Positions 9,412-19,880 of a stretch of DNA of 64,000 nucleotides are shown here, one piece after another. Source of the stretch: Dipteris shenzhenensis (lineage: Eukaryota; Polypodiophyta; Polypodiopsida; Gleicheniales). Made by a program: the position numbers and the translations under genes. The notes beneath the pieces were generated by a model. The model saw nothing but the letters and a program-made list of their open reading frames with translations, was not told the origin of the DNA and did not search any database. The stretch lies in the NCBI GenBank assembly GCA_047967505.1, contig CM106539.1; one strand, given 5' to 3'. Each line of letters starts with the position of its first letter. The first letter of the stretch is position 1.

Positions 9412-10753
9412 AGGGTTCAAGCAAGAGAAGGGTGTGGACTTTGATGAGATATTCTCTCCGGTTGTGAAGATGACCACACTTAGATGCATGCTTGGACTAG
9501 TGGCAGTAGAGGATATGGAGCTTATGCAGATGGATGTCAAGACAGCTTTCTTGCATGGGGATTTACATGAGGAAATTTACATGGTGCAGCCGGAAGGCTT
9601 TGAAGAAAAGAGCAAAGAGCATTTAGTTTGCAAGCTGAAGAAGAGTCTCTATGGTCTTAAGCAAGTGCCTAGAGAATGGTATCAGAAGTTTGATGCTTTC
9701 ATTCGGTCCCAGGGTTTTAGAAGGAGTGAAATTGATCACTGCCTCTACACTAAAAGGGCTAAGGATAATAGCCTGATAATCTTGGCACTATATGTGGATG
9801 ATATGCTATTGGCTAGCAAGAATACTTATGAGCTAGATGCATTAAAGGCCAAGTTGCATGAGGCCTTTGATATGAAGGATTTGGGACTTGTAGGTCATAT
9901 TCTTGGTATGCGCATCACATGTGATCGGAGTAGGAAACTCCTTTGGCTTTCACAAAAAGAGTATGTTACAAAAGTATTGCAGCGTTTCAATATGGAGGGG
10001 GGGAAGGGAGTGAGTACTCCATTGCCTCCATATGTGAAACTGAGTCATACATATAGTCCCAAATCAGATGAGGAAAGGGCCATGATGGCCAAGGTTCCTT
10101 ATGCATCAGCAGTTGGGAGTCTTATGTATGCTATGATAGCTACTAGACCAGACATTGCATTTGCAGTGGGAGTTGTTAGCCGGTATATGGCTAATCCAGG
10201 AAAGAGGCATTGGGAGGCAGTTAAGTGCATCATGAGGTACATGAAGGGTACCAAGGAGATGTGCATTTGCTTTGGTAGAGGAGACATGCGTGTACTTGGG
10301 TACACAGATTCAGACTATGCAGGGCATGTGGATAGTAGGAGATCCACTTCTGGTTATGTGTTCACCTTTACAGGTGGTGCAGTGTCATGGATGTCTCGTG
10401 CACAGAAGTGCATGGCTTTGTCTACCACAGAGGCTGAGTATGTTGCAGCCACAGAGGGTTGCAAGGAGGCTATATGGCTTGATCGGCTAGTGGGAGATTT
10501 GGGGATTCATACAGGTGTACCGACATTGCATAGTGATTCCATGAGTGCTATTCAGCTAGCACGGAATCCGGTCTTTCATGCAAAGACCAAACACATTGAG
10601 GTCAGGTACCATTTCATCAGGGAGGTACTTGAGGACAAGCGCATAGAGCTTGTCAAGGTTCATACAGATAATAACCCTGCAGATATGCTGACGAAGAGTC
10701 TACCTAGTCAGCGGTTTGAGTATTGTTGTGTATTGATGGGCATTGGTGGATAG
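9374..10753 (+). CDS. pol: Copia-C reverse transcriptase and RNase H, 5'-truncated open frame
   Basis: An uninterrupted frame of 459 codons covering most of the Copia reverse transcriptase and all of RNase H, ending at TAG 10751-10753. Landmarks are VDFDEIFSPVVKM, MDVKTAFLHGDLHEEIYM, LYGLKQ, the catalytic LYVDDM, TRPDIAFAV, then RNase H motifs YTDSDYAG, STTEAEYVAA and LHSDSMSAI, and finally NPADMLTKSL. The frame opens inside the LTR remnant without an ATG. The first in-frame ATG is the one in VVKMTTLRCM, so there is no native start and translation is doubtful. The N-terminal part of the polymerase domain is absent. Confidence 0.92.
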   Translation: MPLPRLCTILKHKGFKQEKGVDFDEIFSPVVKMTTLRCMLGLVAVEDMELMQMDVKTAFLHGDLHEEIYMVQPEGFEEKSKEHLVCKLKKSLYGLKQVPREWYQKFDAFIRSQGFRRSEIDHCLYTKRAKDNSLIILALYVDDMLLASKNTYELDALKAKLHEAFDMKDLGLVGHILGMRITCDRSRKLLWLSQKEYVTKVLQRFNMEGGKGVSTPLPPYVKLSHTYSPKSDEERAMMAKVPYASAVGSLMYAMIATRPDIAFAVGVVSRYMANPGKRHWEAVKCIMRYMKGTKEMCICFGRGDMRVLGYTDSDYAGHVDSRRSTSGYVFTFTGGAVSWMSRAQKCMALSTTEAEYVAATEGCKEAIWLDRLVGDLGIHTGVPTLHSDSMSAIQLARNPVFHAKTKHIEVRYHFIREVLEDKRIELVKVHTDNNPADMLTKSLPSQRFEYCCVLMGIGG

Positions 10754-10796
10754 TATGCTCACTGGTTGTTCTCCCTTAAAGGCACATTGTCCTTTT

Positions 10797-10807
10797 AAGT
10801 GGGAGGT
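10797..10807 (+). other. Copia-C polypurine tract
   Basis: AAGTGGGAGGT lies immediately before the 3' LTR start TGTGGGGG at 10808, in the position of the plus-strand primer. Confidence 0.75.
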
Positions 10808-10984
10808 TGTGGGGGTTAAACGTCACTTTGCCTTTACCCCGGTTATGTACAATACTCAAACACATATATAAATGAATGAAAAAGAAGATTAGGGTGGTTC
10901 TGCACCCACCAAAACTTGTGGCTCTCTGTCTCTGTCTCTCTCTCTCTCCCTCTTCCACTCTTGCTTCCGTTGAGAGCACTCTCA
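10808..10984 (+). repeat. 3' LTR of Copia-C (177 bp)
   Basis: It begins TGTGGGGGTTAAACG and ends GCACTCTCA, followed by the CTTTC target duplication. A TATATAAATGAATG motif near 10864 is a TATA-box candidate. A CT-rich stretch follows near 10920-10960. Confidence 0.88.
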
Positions 10985-10989
10985 CTTTC

Positions 10990-12465
10990 TAGGTGATGTC
11001 TCCCTCCCACAACTGTATTTTGGTCATAATCAACTCTTGGTCTGCATTACTGAGTCTGAATTCTCTTCTTATCTCAAGCCATGTCTTCCACTTGAAGTTG
11101 GTTTTGTCCCACACATCTCCCCAACATGATAACCTTTCTTTGACAAATGCCATGCTTTCAGGAAGTCATCATCACTTAATTGTTATTTGGTGAAGAGTAC
11201 AAAAACCCAAATTGAATCTAGAGCCATGAAGATCCCTTTTCCAGAGAGGATAATGTGGCTTTTGATCTGTTCAAACGCCCACCATAGAGTTTTCCAAAGC
11301 TGCCTCCCCTTGGTTGTGCAGAGTTCTGGGTTACCTATGGCTGAGAGAAGAGGATAGTCCTTCCATCTAGGGGCCTTGTAGGGTCTAGCATACTTGAAAT
11401 TTCTAAGAATGAGGTTAGCCCAATCACTTTCAGGAGAAGTGATGGCTTTTATTATCCATGTGGCTGCTAATTTATATGTTGCCAATTGTATATTAATAAC
11501 TCCCAAACCTCCTTCCTTTCTAGGCTTGGTGTAGAAAGCCCATTTGACCTTGGCTATTCTTCTTCTAGTGTCACTCTCCCCCCACAGGAAGAATCTGTAG
11601 ATTCTTATAAACTTTTCTAAACTTGTTTTGGAAGGACACCAGCATGAGAGATAGAAGATAGCTATTGGGCATATACAATGGTTTAGCACTGCCCTTCTCC
11701 CTACTAAGCTTTCCTGTAAACTTTGAGTCTGTAATTTTTTTTTTGGAACCTTTCTAGAAATTAATCCCATTTTTCTTTCATCTTAACTTTGAAACTCATA
11801 GGGATACCCAATAGTCTGAAGATCTGTCCATGAGGAATTCTCTTGCATCTCATCTGATCAAGAAGGTTTTGGGAGTCTCTGCATATCAGAGCATAACCAA
11901 TGTTTGAGTGCTTTATTTTGGATCTAGATGCAGTACAGAAGATGTCCATACAGTCCATAGCTCTTTGTATATCTACATCTGTGTTTCTGATTGTTAGAGT
12001 GGTGTCATCTGCAAATTGCTGTGGTTAATTAGATGCATTCATGAAGGGAGCTCTATACCATTGATTTCACCCATTGCCACTTGGTCTTTTATCAGCCATC
12101 CCTGGCAAATAAGAGAGGAGCCAATGGGCATCCTTGTGTTATAAATCTTTTCAGCATGAAGCTCTGGGACATCTCTCCATTAAAACACACCTTTGCTGAG
12201 GCATTGGAGAGCAGTAGGGCTACATAAGAGGTGAACTTGGTTCCCAAGTCTCCCAAGCTCTGCTAAGGGACTATAATAGAAATTTCCAATTCAACCTGTC
12301 ATATGCCTTATCAAAGTCTATTTTTATTAAACAAATCTCTTGCTTGCTTTCCTTAGCATGTGTGCAGCCTTCCCATAATCCTTCCCATAAGTTGATAATT
12401 GCCTCCAGAAGATATCTGTTCTTTATGAATCCTTTCTGTTCCTACAGAATCCAATTGTTGGTCCC
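10990..12465 (-). pseudogene. Non-LTR retrotransposon (LINE) reverse transcriptase, decayed
   Basis: Minus-strand translation shows plant LINE landmarks in order: GFIKNRYLLEAI, LIKIDFDKAYDRLNW, QFADDTTLTI with the catalytic FADD box near 12005-12020, RLLGIPMSF near 11800, and the post-RT segment FIRIYRFFLWG, KPRKEGGLGV and WALEQIKSH-like sequence. Stops and frameshifts break it at several points. The endonuclease half and the poly-A tail are not visible. The 3' part reaches 10990, next to the Copia-C target duplication. Confidence 0.88.
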
Positions 12466-12479
12466 TATGTAATGTTCCC

Positions 12480-14840
12480 ATTTGATTGTTGGATGAGTGG
12501 ATATGATCTTGATTTGCAATTGCTTCCATTGGATAAGCACTCATGCATTGAGGTGATCTTCTACTTGTAGAGCGGCCACAACTTCTTTGTACACCACCAT
12601 TGTGCATTGGAGTGGGACTTCATTGGTGTTGTCTTCCATTGCCTGAGTGTTGTGCACTAGCAATTGGAGTTCAAGCTTGGAGATGATTATCTTTTGGGAT
12701 TGCATCTCATTCATTTTTTCTTTATATTTATGGTAGATAAATGTATATATCTCCTTAAGCTTTCTCATTTGCAGGGTGACCTTCGCCTATTGAGGAATGA
12801 CTTCAGTGGTATTGGACCATTGGTCCAAGACTTGTTGTGCTTGTGAAGTGCTAGCCTCTTTAGCGGTAGCAAGTTGGTCCTTTAAGATTCTGCAGTCCCT
12901 TGTAAGCTCTTCAATGCTGAACGTACGTATTGCCAAAGACTATTGCATGTCTTCAAGCTTATCTTAGTGGCAATCCTAGAGCTCTTCTTCTTTGTAAATT
13001 AGAGTGAGTTGAGCTTGTGCTAGTGCCTCCATCTACTGAGCATGTGCAGAGGTCAAGGAGTTATAGTGTAGGATTTTCGTTGCTTGTACTGTTGCTGTCA
13101 GCTATGTTTGGCTTTGGTGGAGGTTGGAGGTCACATCCCTCACTGCCTTCTCTTGAGATTGGAGAGCTTGGTTCATGCGCACTTCTTCAACCTCCTTCTC
13201 ATCTATTTGCACCTGAAATGCCTTCAACTCTCTAGTGATTGTCTGGAATTAGTCTTTGATTGCTGTGTTGCAATCTGTCTGTCCAATTCTCATGCATGTT
13301 CCTCCTTGGCCAAGCTGGTGAATAGTTTGGACATTTGGATCATTTGGCTAGCTTGATGATGGAGAATGACAGACGGTGATGAGGAATGGTGATATAGCTG
13401 ATACAATTGGTGCCCATGTAGCCATCCTGATGATTTGGTAGTACTTGTTGGGGGTTGTGCCAATGGTATTTCAGTCACTTGGGTATAGTAGTCATACTAT
13501 TGATCTAGCACTAGCTCCCCTTGTGGCGCATGGATTGGCATTGTGTCGATGGAAGGTGCTGGTGCTGATCTTCAGGCTCTGGTGCCAATCATGCCTTAGG
13601 CTCTAGCTACTGTTGCTGCTATTGCTACTATTATTGGAGATATATTGGTTGCAGTTGTGCATCGCTTTAGCATCTCGTGGGACAATTCCTCAATTCCAAC
13701 CTCCAAAATAGGCATTTCTTCTGAGGTATCTGTATTTGCCAATGTGCTAGTAGGAGAAGTTGGTGACGGCTCCCATGTTGGTGAGAAGGGGATTTCCAAC
13801 TCCTCAATAGATTTTGGTGAGTGGGGTAGAGTCATTTCTCGTTCCTGTAGCTCTTTGTTTTATGATTACAGCCAATAAGTGAGGAATTTTACATTTTTTG
13901 CCTGATGAACCATCCAGTTTTTTTGTGAAGAAGATGACTAAGTGCTGGATCCAGTCTTGATTTAGTTTCCTACTCAACAAAACAAATGTGCAGAGTGAAA
14001 GGGATCAATTCTTGCTTCACTTAATCCCCAAGATTGTGGATAGAAATTGTCCTGCTTCCTTGAGGTGAGGGCTAATGATGGTGCGAAGTAATATGCTGTC
14101 CCTATGGAACATTGTGCCCTTGGTGAGGACAGGCTGTACTTCGAGAAATTTAGCATCGGTAGGCCTTGTAGGGTATTTGGCACCTTGTGTTGCGAGTGAG
14201 AGGCCCTTTGAATGACTGTACTATTGAGGATAATGTTGATGGGCTTTGATGTACAATGATGGTGCCATACTTGCCAACTTGTGCAACGCTGGAGTGGTAA
14301 TACTAGAAAAAGTCCTTGATGTATGTGGTCATTTTAGGACTGTCCTCCAAGGATTTTAGGCTCTCATACAAACTACCCAGACCCCATTGCTCTAAGAAAA
14401 ATGTTGTTGCATTAGAAAGAGCATAAGTCAATGTAGGTGGCCACACAAGTTCCAATGACTGGGCCCCATCAATGGCTGTGTAGGCGGGTGGTGACTGGGG
14501 TGGCATTTGTTCTACTTGGGTTTCCCTGTCATGCACGGAATCCTCCTCAGAGCTCTCACTCTGGACCACAAATGCCTATGGTCACCGTGGTTGAGAGGAG
14601 GTAGATGGCTGCAAACTCTGGAGGGGGTCTTGTGGTTGAGGCGGTGGACTCTTTCTGCACATCCTTTTTAGTGGCGACATTGTTTCTGAACCCGCATCCA
14701 TGTGCATCTGGTGTACCATTGATCATTAGATTAGTTGGCATGCAGGTATGACATTTGTGTGTGTTTGTAAGAGATATTATTTTTACACATGCTTTGAGAG
14801 TGTGGAATGAAAGTGTGTGGCACACTTATTCATGCAATCG
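12480..14840 (-). pseudogene. Coiled-coil-rich downstream frame of Gypsy-A, function unknown
   Basis: This tract lies on the same strand directly downstream of Gypsy-A integrase. In minus-strand order it starts with a proline/glutamate/serine-rich segment (QSESSEEDSVHDRETQ), then a folded-looking segment (FFLEQWGLGSLYESLKSLE, FLSTILGIK), and then long charged stretches with coiled-coil spacing (EELTRDCRILKDQL, MNEMQSQKIIISKLELQ). About ten frame breaks are present. I recognise no named domain. Athila/Tat-type Gypsy elements can carry an extra frame after pol, and this fits that place. A second example follows Gypsy-D. Confidence 0.55.
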
Positions 14841-15080
14841 ACTATGTGTCTAAGCAAAAGTGTGTGAGTGCACGAGACCTAGTAGCTAGGTAGGGACTAA
14901 CTATATGATTTTTTTTGTTGTTGTTGGGATTTCATAGGGTAGCTAGGACTCAAGCATCACTTGTGAGCCGTAGGTTGAAATTGATTGATGCTACCTATAT
15001 GTGCGAAGATGTACATATGCAAGTGAGTGCTCCTGATACAATCTAATCCTAACTAAGGAAGACTTGGGTTTCCCAAATCT
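14841..15080. other. Spacer between integrase tail and downstream frame
   Basis: A thymine-rich run lies near 14910-14925. No gene or repeat is supported here. Confidence 0.45.
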
Positions 15081-16409
15081 TCATTTTGGTCGGGGATGGC
15101 TTGCGTGTTGAAGTAGTAGTGCTTCAGTTGGCTCCTGTTTATTGTTGTGTTGAATTGGACTCCATCCAATGTTTCTAACAGCACAACTCCGATGGGATTC
15201 ATCTTTCTTACTTGAGTTTTCCCTTGTGTACTTTAGCATTGTATAACAAGACCAAGTCACCTTCCTTGATGTCTTTAGCTTTAAGAATCCTATCAAACCA
15301 TGCCTTTCTTTGGCACTTTTCTATTGTCATGGCATGGTAGGCGACTGATCTTGTTTCTATATGCTTCTCCACTTGATAGCATCTTTATTTCAAGGATGCA
15401 TGATCTCCCATGTGTTCTTGTACTACTATGCATAGGCTTGGTATTACAAATTCTAGTGGGACCACAGCTTCGATGATGTACACCAATTAAAAAGGTGTAT
15501 TCTTTGTACTGACCTTGAGTGTGGTTCGGTATGCCCATAAGGCTACATTTAGTTTCTCTGCCCAATCAGAACATTGAGGTTCTACTACCTTGGTGAGGAT
15601 AATGCATAATATTTTGTTGGTGTATTTGGCATGTCCATTCCCTTGGGGGTAGTTTGGTGTGCTTTTTCTATGGATTACCATAAAGCTAGACAAGAGTTCA
15701 ATCACCTCATTGACAAAATGTGTGCCTCTATTTGACACAATTTCAATGGGGCATCCGAATTGGGTGATCACATTCTCGTATAAGAATCTTGTTGTGCTTA
15801 TGGCATCTGCCTTTCCGACTGCTTTAGCTTCAGCCCATTTGGTAAAGTAATCAGTCTTCAGCCCATTTGGTAAAGTAATCAATGGCCACAATAATGTAGC
15901 GTGCCTGTGTTCCCTTTGCTACTACTGGATGGATGGGACCCACATAGTCAATCCCCCATTTTTCAAATGGTTTTTGTGCAACAACTGGTTCTAGGGGATT
16001 GAAGTCTTTGTGTTGGGGTTTAGTGGTCCGTTGTTGGCATACATCACAACCTTTGACATATTCATAGGCATATGCCCAAAGTGTTGGGCATGAGTTGCCT
16101 GTGAGTTGAATTCTTGAAGCAAGAGGAGCCATTTGGTTATTCTTCCTATTGTACACGGACGGTTCACAAGATAAAGCAATGCTTGATGGTTGGTGTAGAA
16201 GACAAAATCATTTGCCAGTAGATAGTGCCAAAATTTCTTAACACTATACACCATTGCTAGGGCTTCTCTTTTTGTGATGGTATAGTTGATCTCTACATCA
16301 TTGAGTTGTCGACAACTAGCGAAGTAGAATGGGTAGTCTTTCTTATGTTCATCATGAGGTTGACAAAGCACACTCCCAATTGCATACTTGGATCCATCTA
16401 TATGAACAT
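15081..16409 (-). pseudogene. pol: Gypsy-A RNase H and integrase (decayed)
   Basis: RNase H (15991-16409) shows VHIDGSKYAIGSVL, FYFASCRQLN and TITKREALAMVYSV. Integrase has the zinc-binding CDVCQQ segment, GIDYVGPI, IIVAIDYFTKWAE, then VSNRGTHF and NGHAKYTN. Relative to the usual SDRGTHF and NGQAE motifs, the second catalytic aspartate is asparagine and the glutamate position is lysine, so the enzyme is dead. A 28-bp tandem duplication at 15828-15883 repeats the DYFTKWAE region and shifts the frame. The tail (15081-15296) keeps a GDLVLLYNAK motif typical after Gypsy integrase. The gene is cut at 16409 by the hAT element. Confidence 0.88.
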
Positions 16410-19400
16410 CAGGGATGTTTTTATCGAAGGTATAGAAATATAGTATTATAATCGTGAAATTTTTCATAAATTATTTTAAAAGTTTCAAAGCATTAGCAAA
16501 TTATATCTTTTGTTTTAATTTTTGTTTCAAAACTTGGCTAAATATTCTAGAGCACTTAAAAAACTTTCAATTTTCACAAATATACTAAAAACTAGCTATA
16601 TTGAAAACTCTCTCTTTTCCATTTTACATAATTTCAGAATACATGAAATAGCTAGCATTTAGGATGTTGTAGAGTATGCAAAACATAAAATTGTTTAAGG
16701 ATAATGAATATCCTTCAAATCCAATGGGGGAAGAAAATTCTCAAAGTCTAGTTTAAATAGTCCAAAAAAGCTAATTATAGCCTTTTCTTTTACAACTTGA
16801 CTTCCAGAGTGCTAATGCTCTATCATAAGAAAAGTTACTAACATCATAAGAACAAGAGTATAATCTCAAACTAAGATTTAAGTTATCATCTAGCTTATTA
16901 CGAAGCTTATTCTTCAAGTAACCAGGAGTACTAAAAGTTCACCTTTCATCCTCAATTGAGCCAAGAATAAAGGTTGACATAAATTTGCAAGCTTGAAGTA
17001 CTCAAAAATGTTAGTTGTAAGAATGTACTGTGAGAGCTCGTTCTAAAGCAAAACCATAGAACCTTGCATTTGAACATTTTCCATTAAATTACTTTGCTGG
17101 TGCATGACTTCTCCAAAAATGGAAGACTATGAATAAAGCTTTCCAAATTCCAACAAACCATTGTACTCTATATTGTCCATGTCAATGTCCCATCCAAAGC
17201 ATTTTTTGAGAGCATCCAAATGATTCTTTAGACTTGCTTTGATAGTTTCATAAGATCCATTGACCCAAAAATGTGGAAATATGATGGTAAATGCTTCCAT
17301 TAGGTCATTTCATGGAAACCTACTTCTGATCTCATCTACCACTGCACTTGCAACTTCACTAAGGGCATTTTTCACTATTTGTACTTTCTTTAAAAAAGCC
17401 TCTTTTTTAATGTATTGTATTCTTTTGTGTTGTTTGTTTTCTCTCGTCATCCTAAAAACTTGATTGTTTGCACAAAGGTAAACATATCCTTTTTGGTCAC
17501 ATGTTAAAAGAGAGGAATCCCCATCTAGGTCTATTAAACTTTTCCAATCTTTAAATAATTTTTCGTCTTGAAAATTGGAGCTTGACTTCTTATCATATGT
17601 TGTTGTTATACTCAAATCAGTGAGTTTTATTGCCTTGACATATTCATTGATATAAATATTCTTTGATTGAGACATTTACTCAACATATTCATTTTGTCTA
17701 AAAGTGGAATAATTCCACACAATCCCAATATCGAATCTATGTTGGTCAGTTTATGATACAAAATATCTATCTTTTCAACTTCTTCTACCTACATATGCAT
17801 TAAATAGACCAAACTCTTGCATTCATCCCATAATCTTTTCACTGGCTGGAACCAAAGATATCCATCTAGTATCCACATTCTTCAAAATCTTTCTCGCTTT
17901 TGTACCCACTACTTTTGCAATAACTCTAAATTGATTGTATCTTTTTGGACTCTTGCAAAAGTAAGAGTAGCTTTTTTTAACCAAAGTCTCGATTCATTGT
18001 ATTGATGGAAATGTGGATACAACTTTGTAAGCTAGATTTGTACGATAGGCCATACAATACATCCCAACACAGTAAGGAGCATATTTTGTTTTTATCTATA
18101 TAGAGACACCATTCCGACAACCTTGCAAGACTGAAGCACCATCACATGCAAAACAAACAAGTTTCTTAATCATATCAGACTCTATCACACCTCCATACTC
18201 TTTTAAAGATTGGATCAAAACTTGCACTAAGTTATCAGCATTGGATTGTGAATCAAGTTTGTGTACATGTAAAAAATATGGTTTTCTCTTATTGTTTTCT
18301 ACCACATACAAATGCATTCCCAACCACGATGTAGTATCCACAGCTGTGTACTCATCCAATGACACAGAAAAAAAGTTTGCAAGTTTTAAAGTCTCCTTTA
18401 AATCATCAATTATGAGTTGGTTCATGTGGTTAGCCATATCTGTTGCGCTACTCCTTGACCAATGCATGCTTGCCAAATTAGGAACATCCAAAAATTGAAG
18501 ATTTGATTGGTAACCTGAGAAGTCTATCAGTGAGTGGCCTTGCTTCAATATTTGCATGATAGTTGAGAATTGCACTATCTTTTCTCTATCAACCTGATCA
18601 TTGATAATTCCCAACACTTTTTCAATGATCCTTCACTTTTATTTCTGTTAGACTCTTGTGCAAGCAAGAACTTATTGTACTCAATCTCATTTTTTAAGCG
18701 GCGGTTATTTTCCTTGTCCCATTCTTTGATTGCTTTCTTTTCATTACTTGTACCTTCTACAGTCTTGTAAACATTCCCACAATGCTTCTCAATCGTATCA
18801 ATCTTCAATTGTAACCGTGCCTCCTTTTTCCTTGCCCATGTGCATATTTTACAAATGGCCCACTTTGGTGCATCCCCAGTGTCCACTTGTTCTACCTCTA
18901 ACCAAGGATATTTGGCTACCTAATCTTCTTGAAAATTCCTACGAATATCCCAAGATCTCTTTCTCTCTGCTTACTTGAAGAGTTGCAATTTTGTGATGCA
19001 TTCTCAATGGCTTCTTCAGTTGGAGTTGACATTGATGATATTGTTACTGACATTTTTCCACTTTCCAATCCAGTTAAATCCACTACCTCATTATTTGTCA
19101 ATGATGTGCCAGTTGATGAATTTTTTATTCCAATTGCATTCCCTTGGTTACAGTTTTGTGAGATTGTCTTCCCTGCTTCCAAGACTTGAAAACTCAAATG
19201 CCTGTTAAAACTATCATCGTTAAGCAGTGATCTAGAACATTGATTTCTAGCATGATGCATTGGCCCAAAGCATATTCAGGAGTCCCATAAATTGCTTCAT
19301 GATTCATGGATGATGAACTTGAGAGTAAATTCTTTGGTGTACTTGATGTTGTAAACATGTTTATATTAGTGCCCAATGATACAGTAGAAGGTAATAATAA

Positions 19401-19480
19401 AGATGTCATTTTTGTATTTTTCTCCAAATCTTGAACTTTCTTCTCTCTTCCCATAATTACCCGTTTCAAAAATTATGTCT
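16410..19480 (-). mobile_element. hAT-superfamily DNA transposon, decayed, distal end not found
   Basis: The left terminus CAGGGATGTTTTTATCGAAG at 16410 interrupts Gypsy-A RNase H and has the CAGGG start typical of hAT ends. It shares its first 20 bp exactly with the MITE at 52288. A minus-strand hAT transposase remnant follows. I could not find a matching CATCCCTG end or a repeat of the presumed target ATGAACAT (16402-16409) to the right, so the end given is the start of the coding tract, not a proven boundary. Confidence 0.75.
16890..19480 (-). pseudogene. hAT transposase (zinc-finger protein 862-like type), decayed
   Basis: Reading leftward, an N-terminal serine-rich region (18916-19469) is followed by a zinc-finger-like segment, KWAICKICTWARKK with a downstream KIDTIEKHC. 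Then comes the catalytic region at 18096-18617 with FFSVSLDEYTAVDTTSW and CFACDGASVLQGCRNGV, where the C-D-G-A-S-V motif carries a catalytic aspartate of this hAT branch. CMAYRTNLAYKVVS follows in another frame, then the C-terminal part (17310-17675) with LSEVASAVVDEIRSRFP. Motif order and spacing fit the family. Frameshifts near 19258, 18600 and 18095 and many stops show that it is inactive. Confidence 0.8.
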
Positions 19481-19880
19481 TTATTAGTTGAGCATAAAAT
19501 AGAACATAATTTCTTTTCTCTAAACACATGCTAAAAAAATAGCATAATACTTCTTATCTTTATAAAATTATGTGCACTTCAAGTGCATTAAAAATCAAGT
19601 ATAACACATCTTCCAAGAGAAGAAATAGTTTAATTGATTTTCATACAAATCTACTATATGAATGCAAAATGAATACAAGTCCACCACATGAATACAACAA
19701 TAAGATATTTTTGTAAGAGAGCATATTTTCTATGTTGCTAGCTTTAAAGCAACATTCATCTCATCAAGGGGTCACATTGCTAAACTTACATTACATCCAA
19801 ATGTTCATACGATACTATAGTTATCCATAAGTGCTATTCTGTCTATAGAATTCTCAGTCCATCTTTTCAAAGGCATGTTT
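19481..19880. other. AT-rich spacer, nothing recognised
   Basis: This stretch lies between the hAT coding tract and the kinase-like pseudogene. I searched it for a hAT terminus and found none. Confidence 0.45.

Larger units (their letters stand above)
9354..10984 (+). mobile_element. Ty1/copia element Copia-C, internally deleted, with intact target duplication
   Basis: The left end is the first 58 bp of the LTR (9354-9411). It is joined directly to reverse transcriptase coding sequence. RNase H, a purine-rich tract and a complete 177-bp 3' LTR (10808-10984) follow. CTTTC occurs immediately before (9349-9353) and after (10985-10989), a perfect 5-bp target duplication. The rest of the 5' LTR, primer site, gag, protease, integrase and the start of reverse transcriptase are missing. 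The coding part is uninterrupted, so this is the least decayed element here. Confidence 0.92.

Noticed and set aside
9374-10753. Copia-C as an active polymerase gene
   Set aside because: The frame is open but lacks a native start and the N-terminal part of the polymerase, and the element has no primer site.
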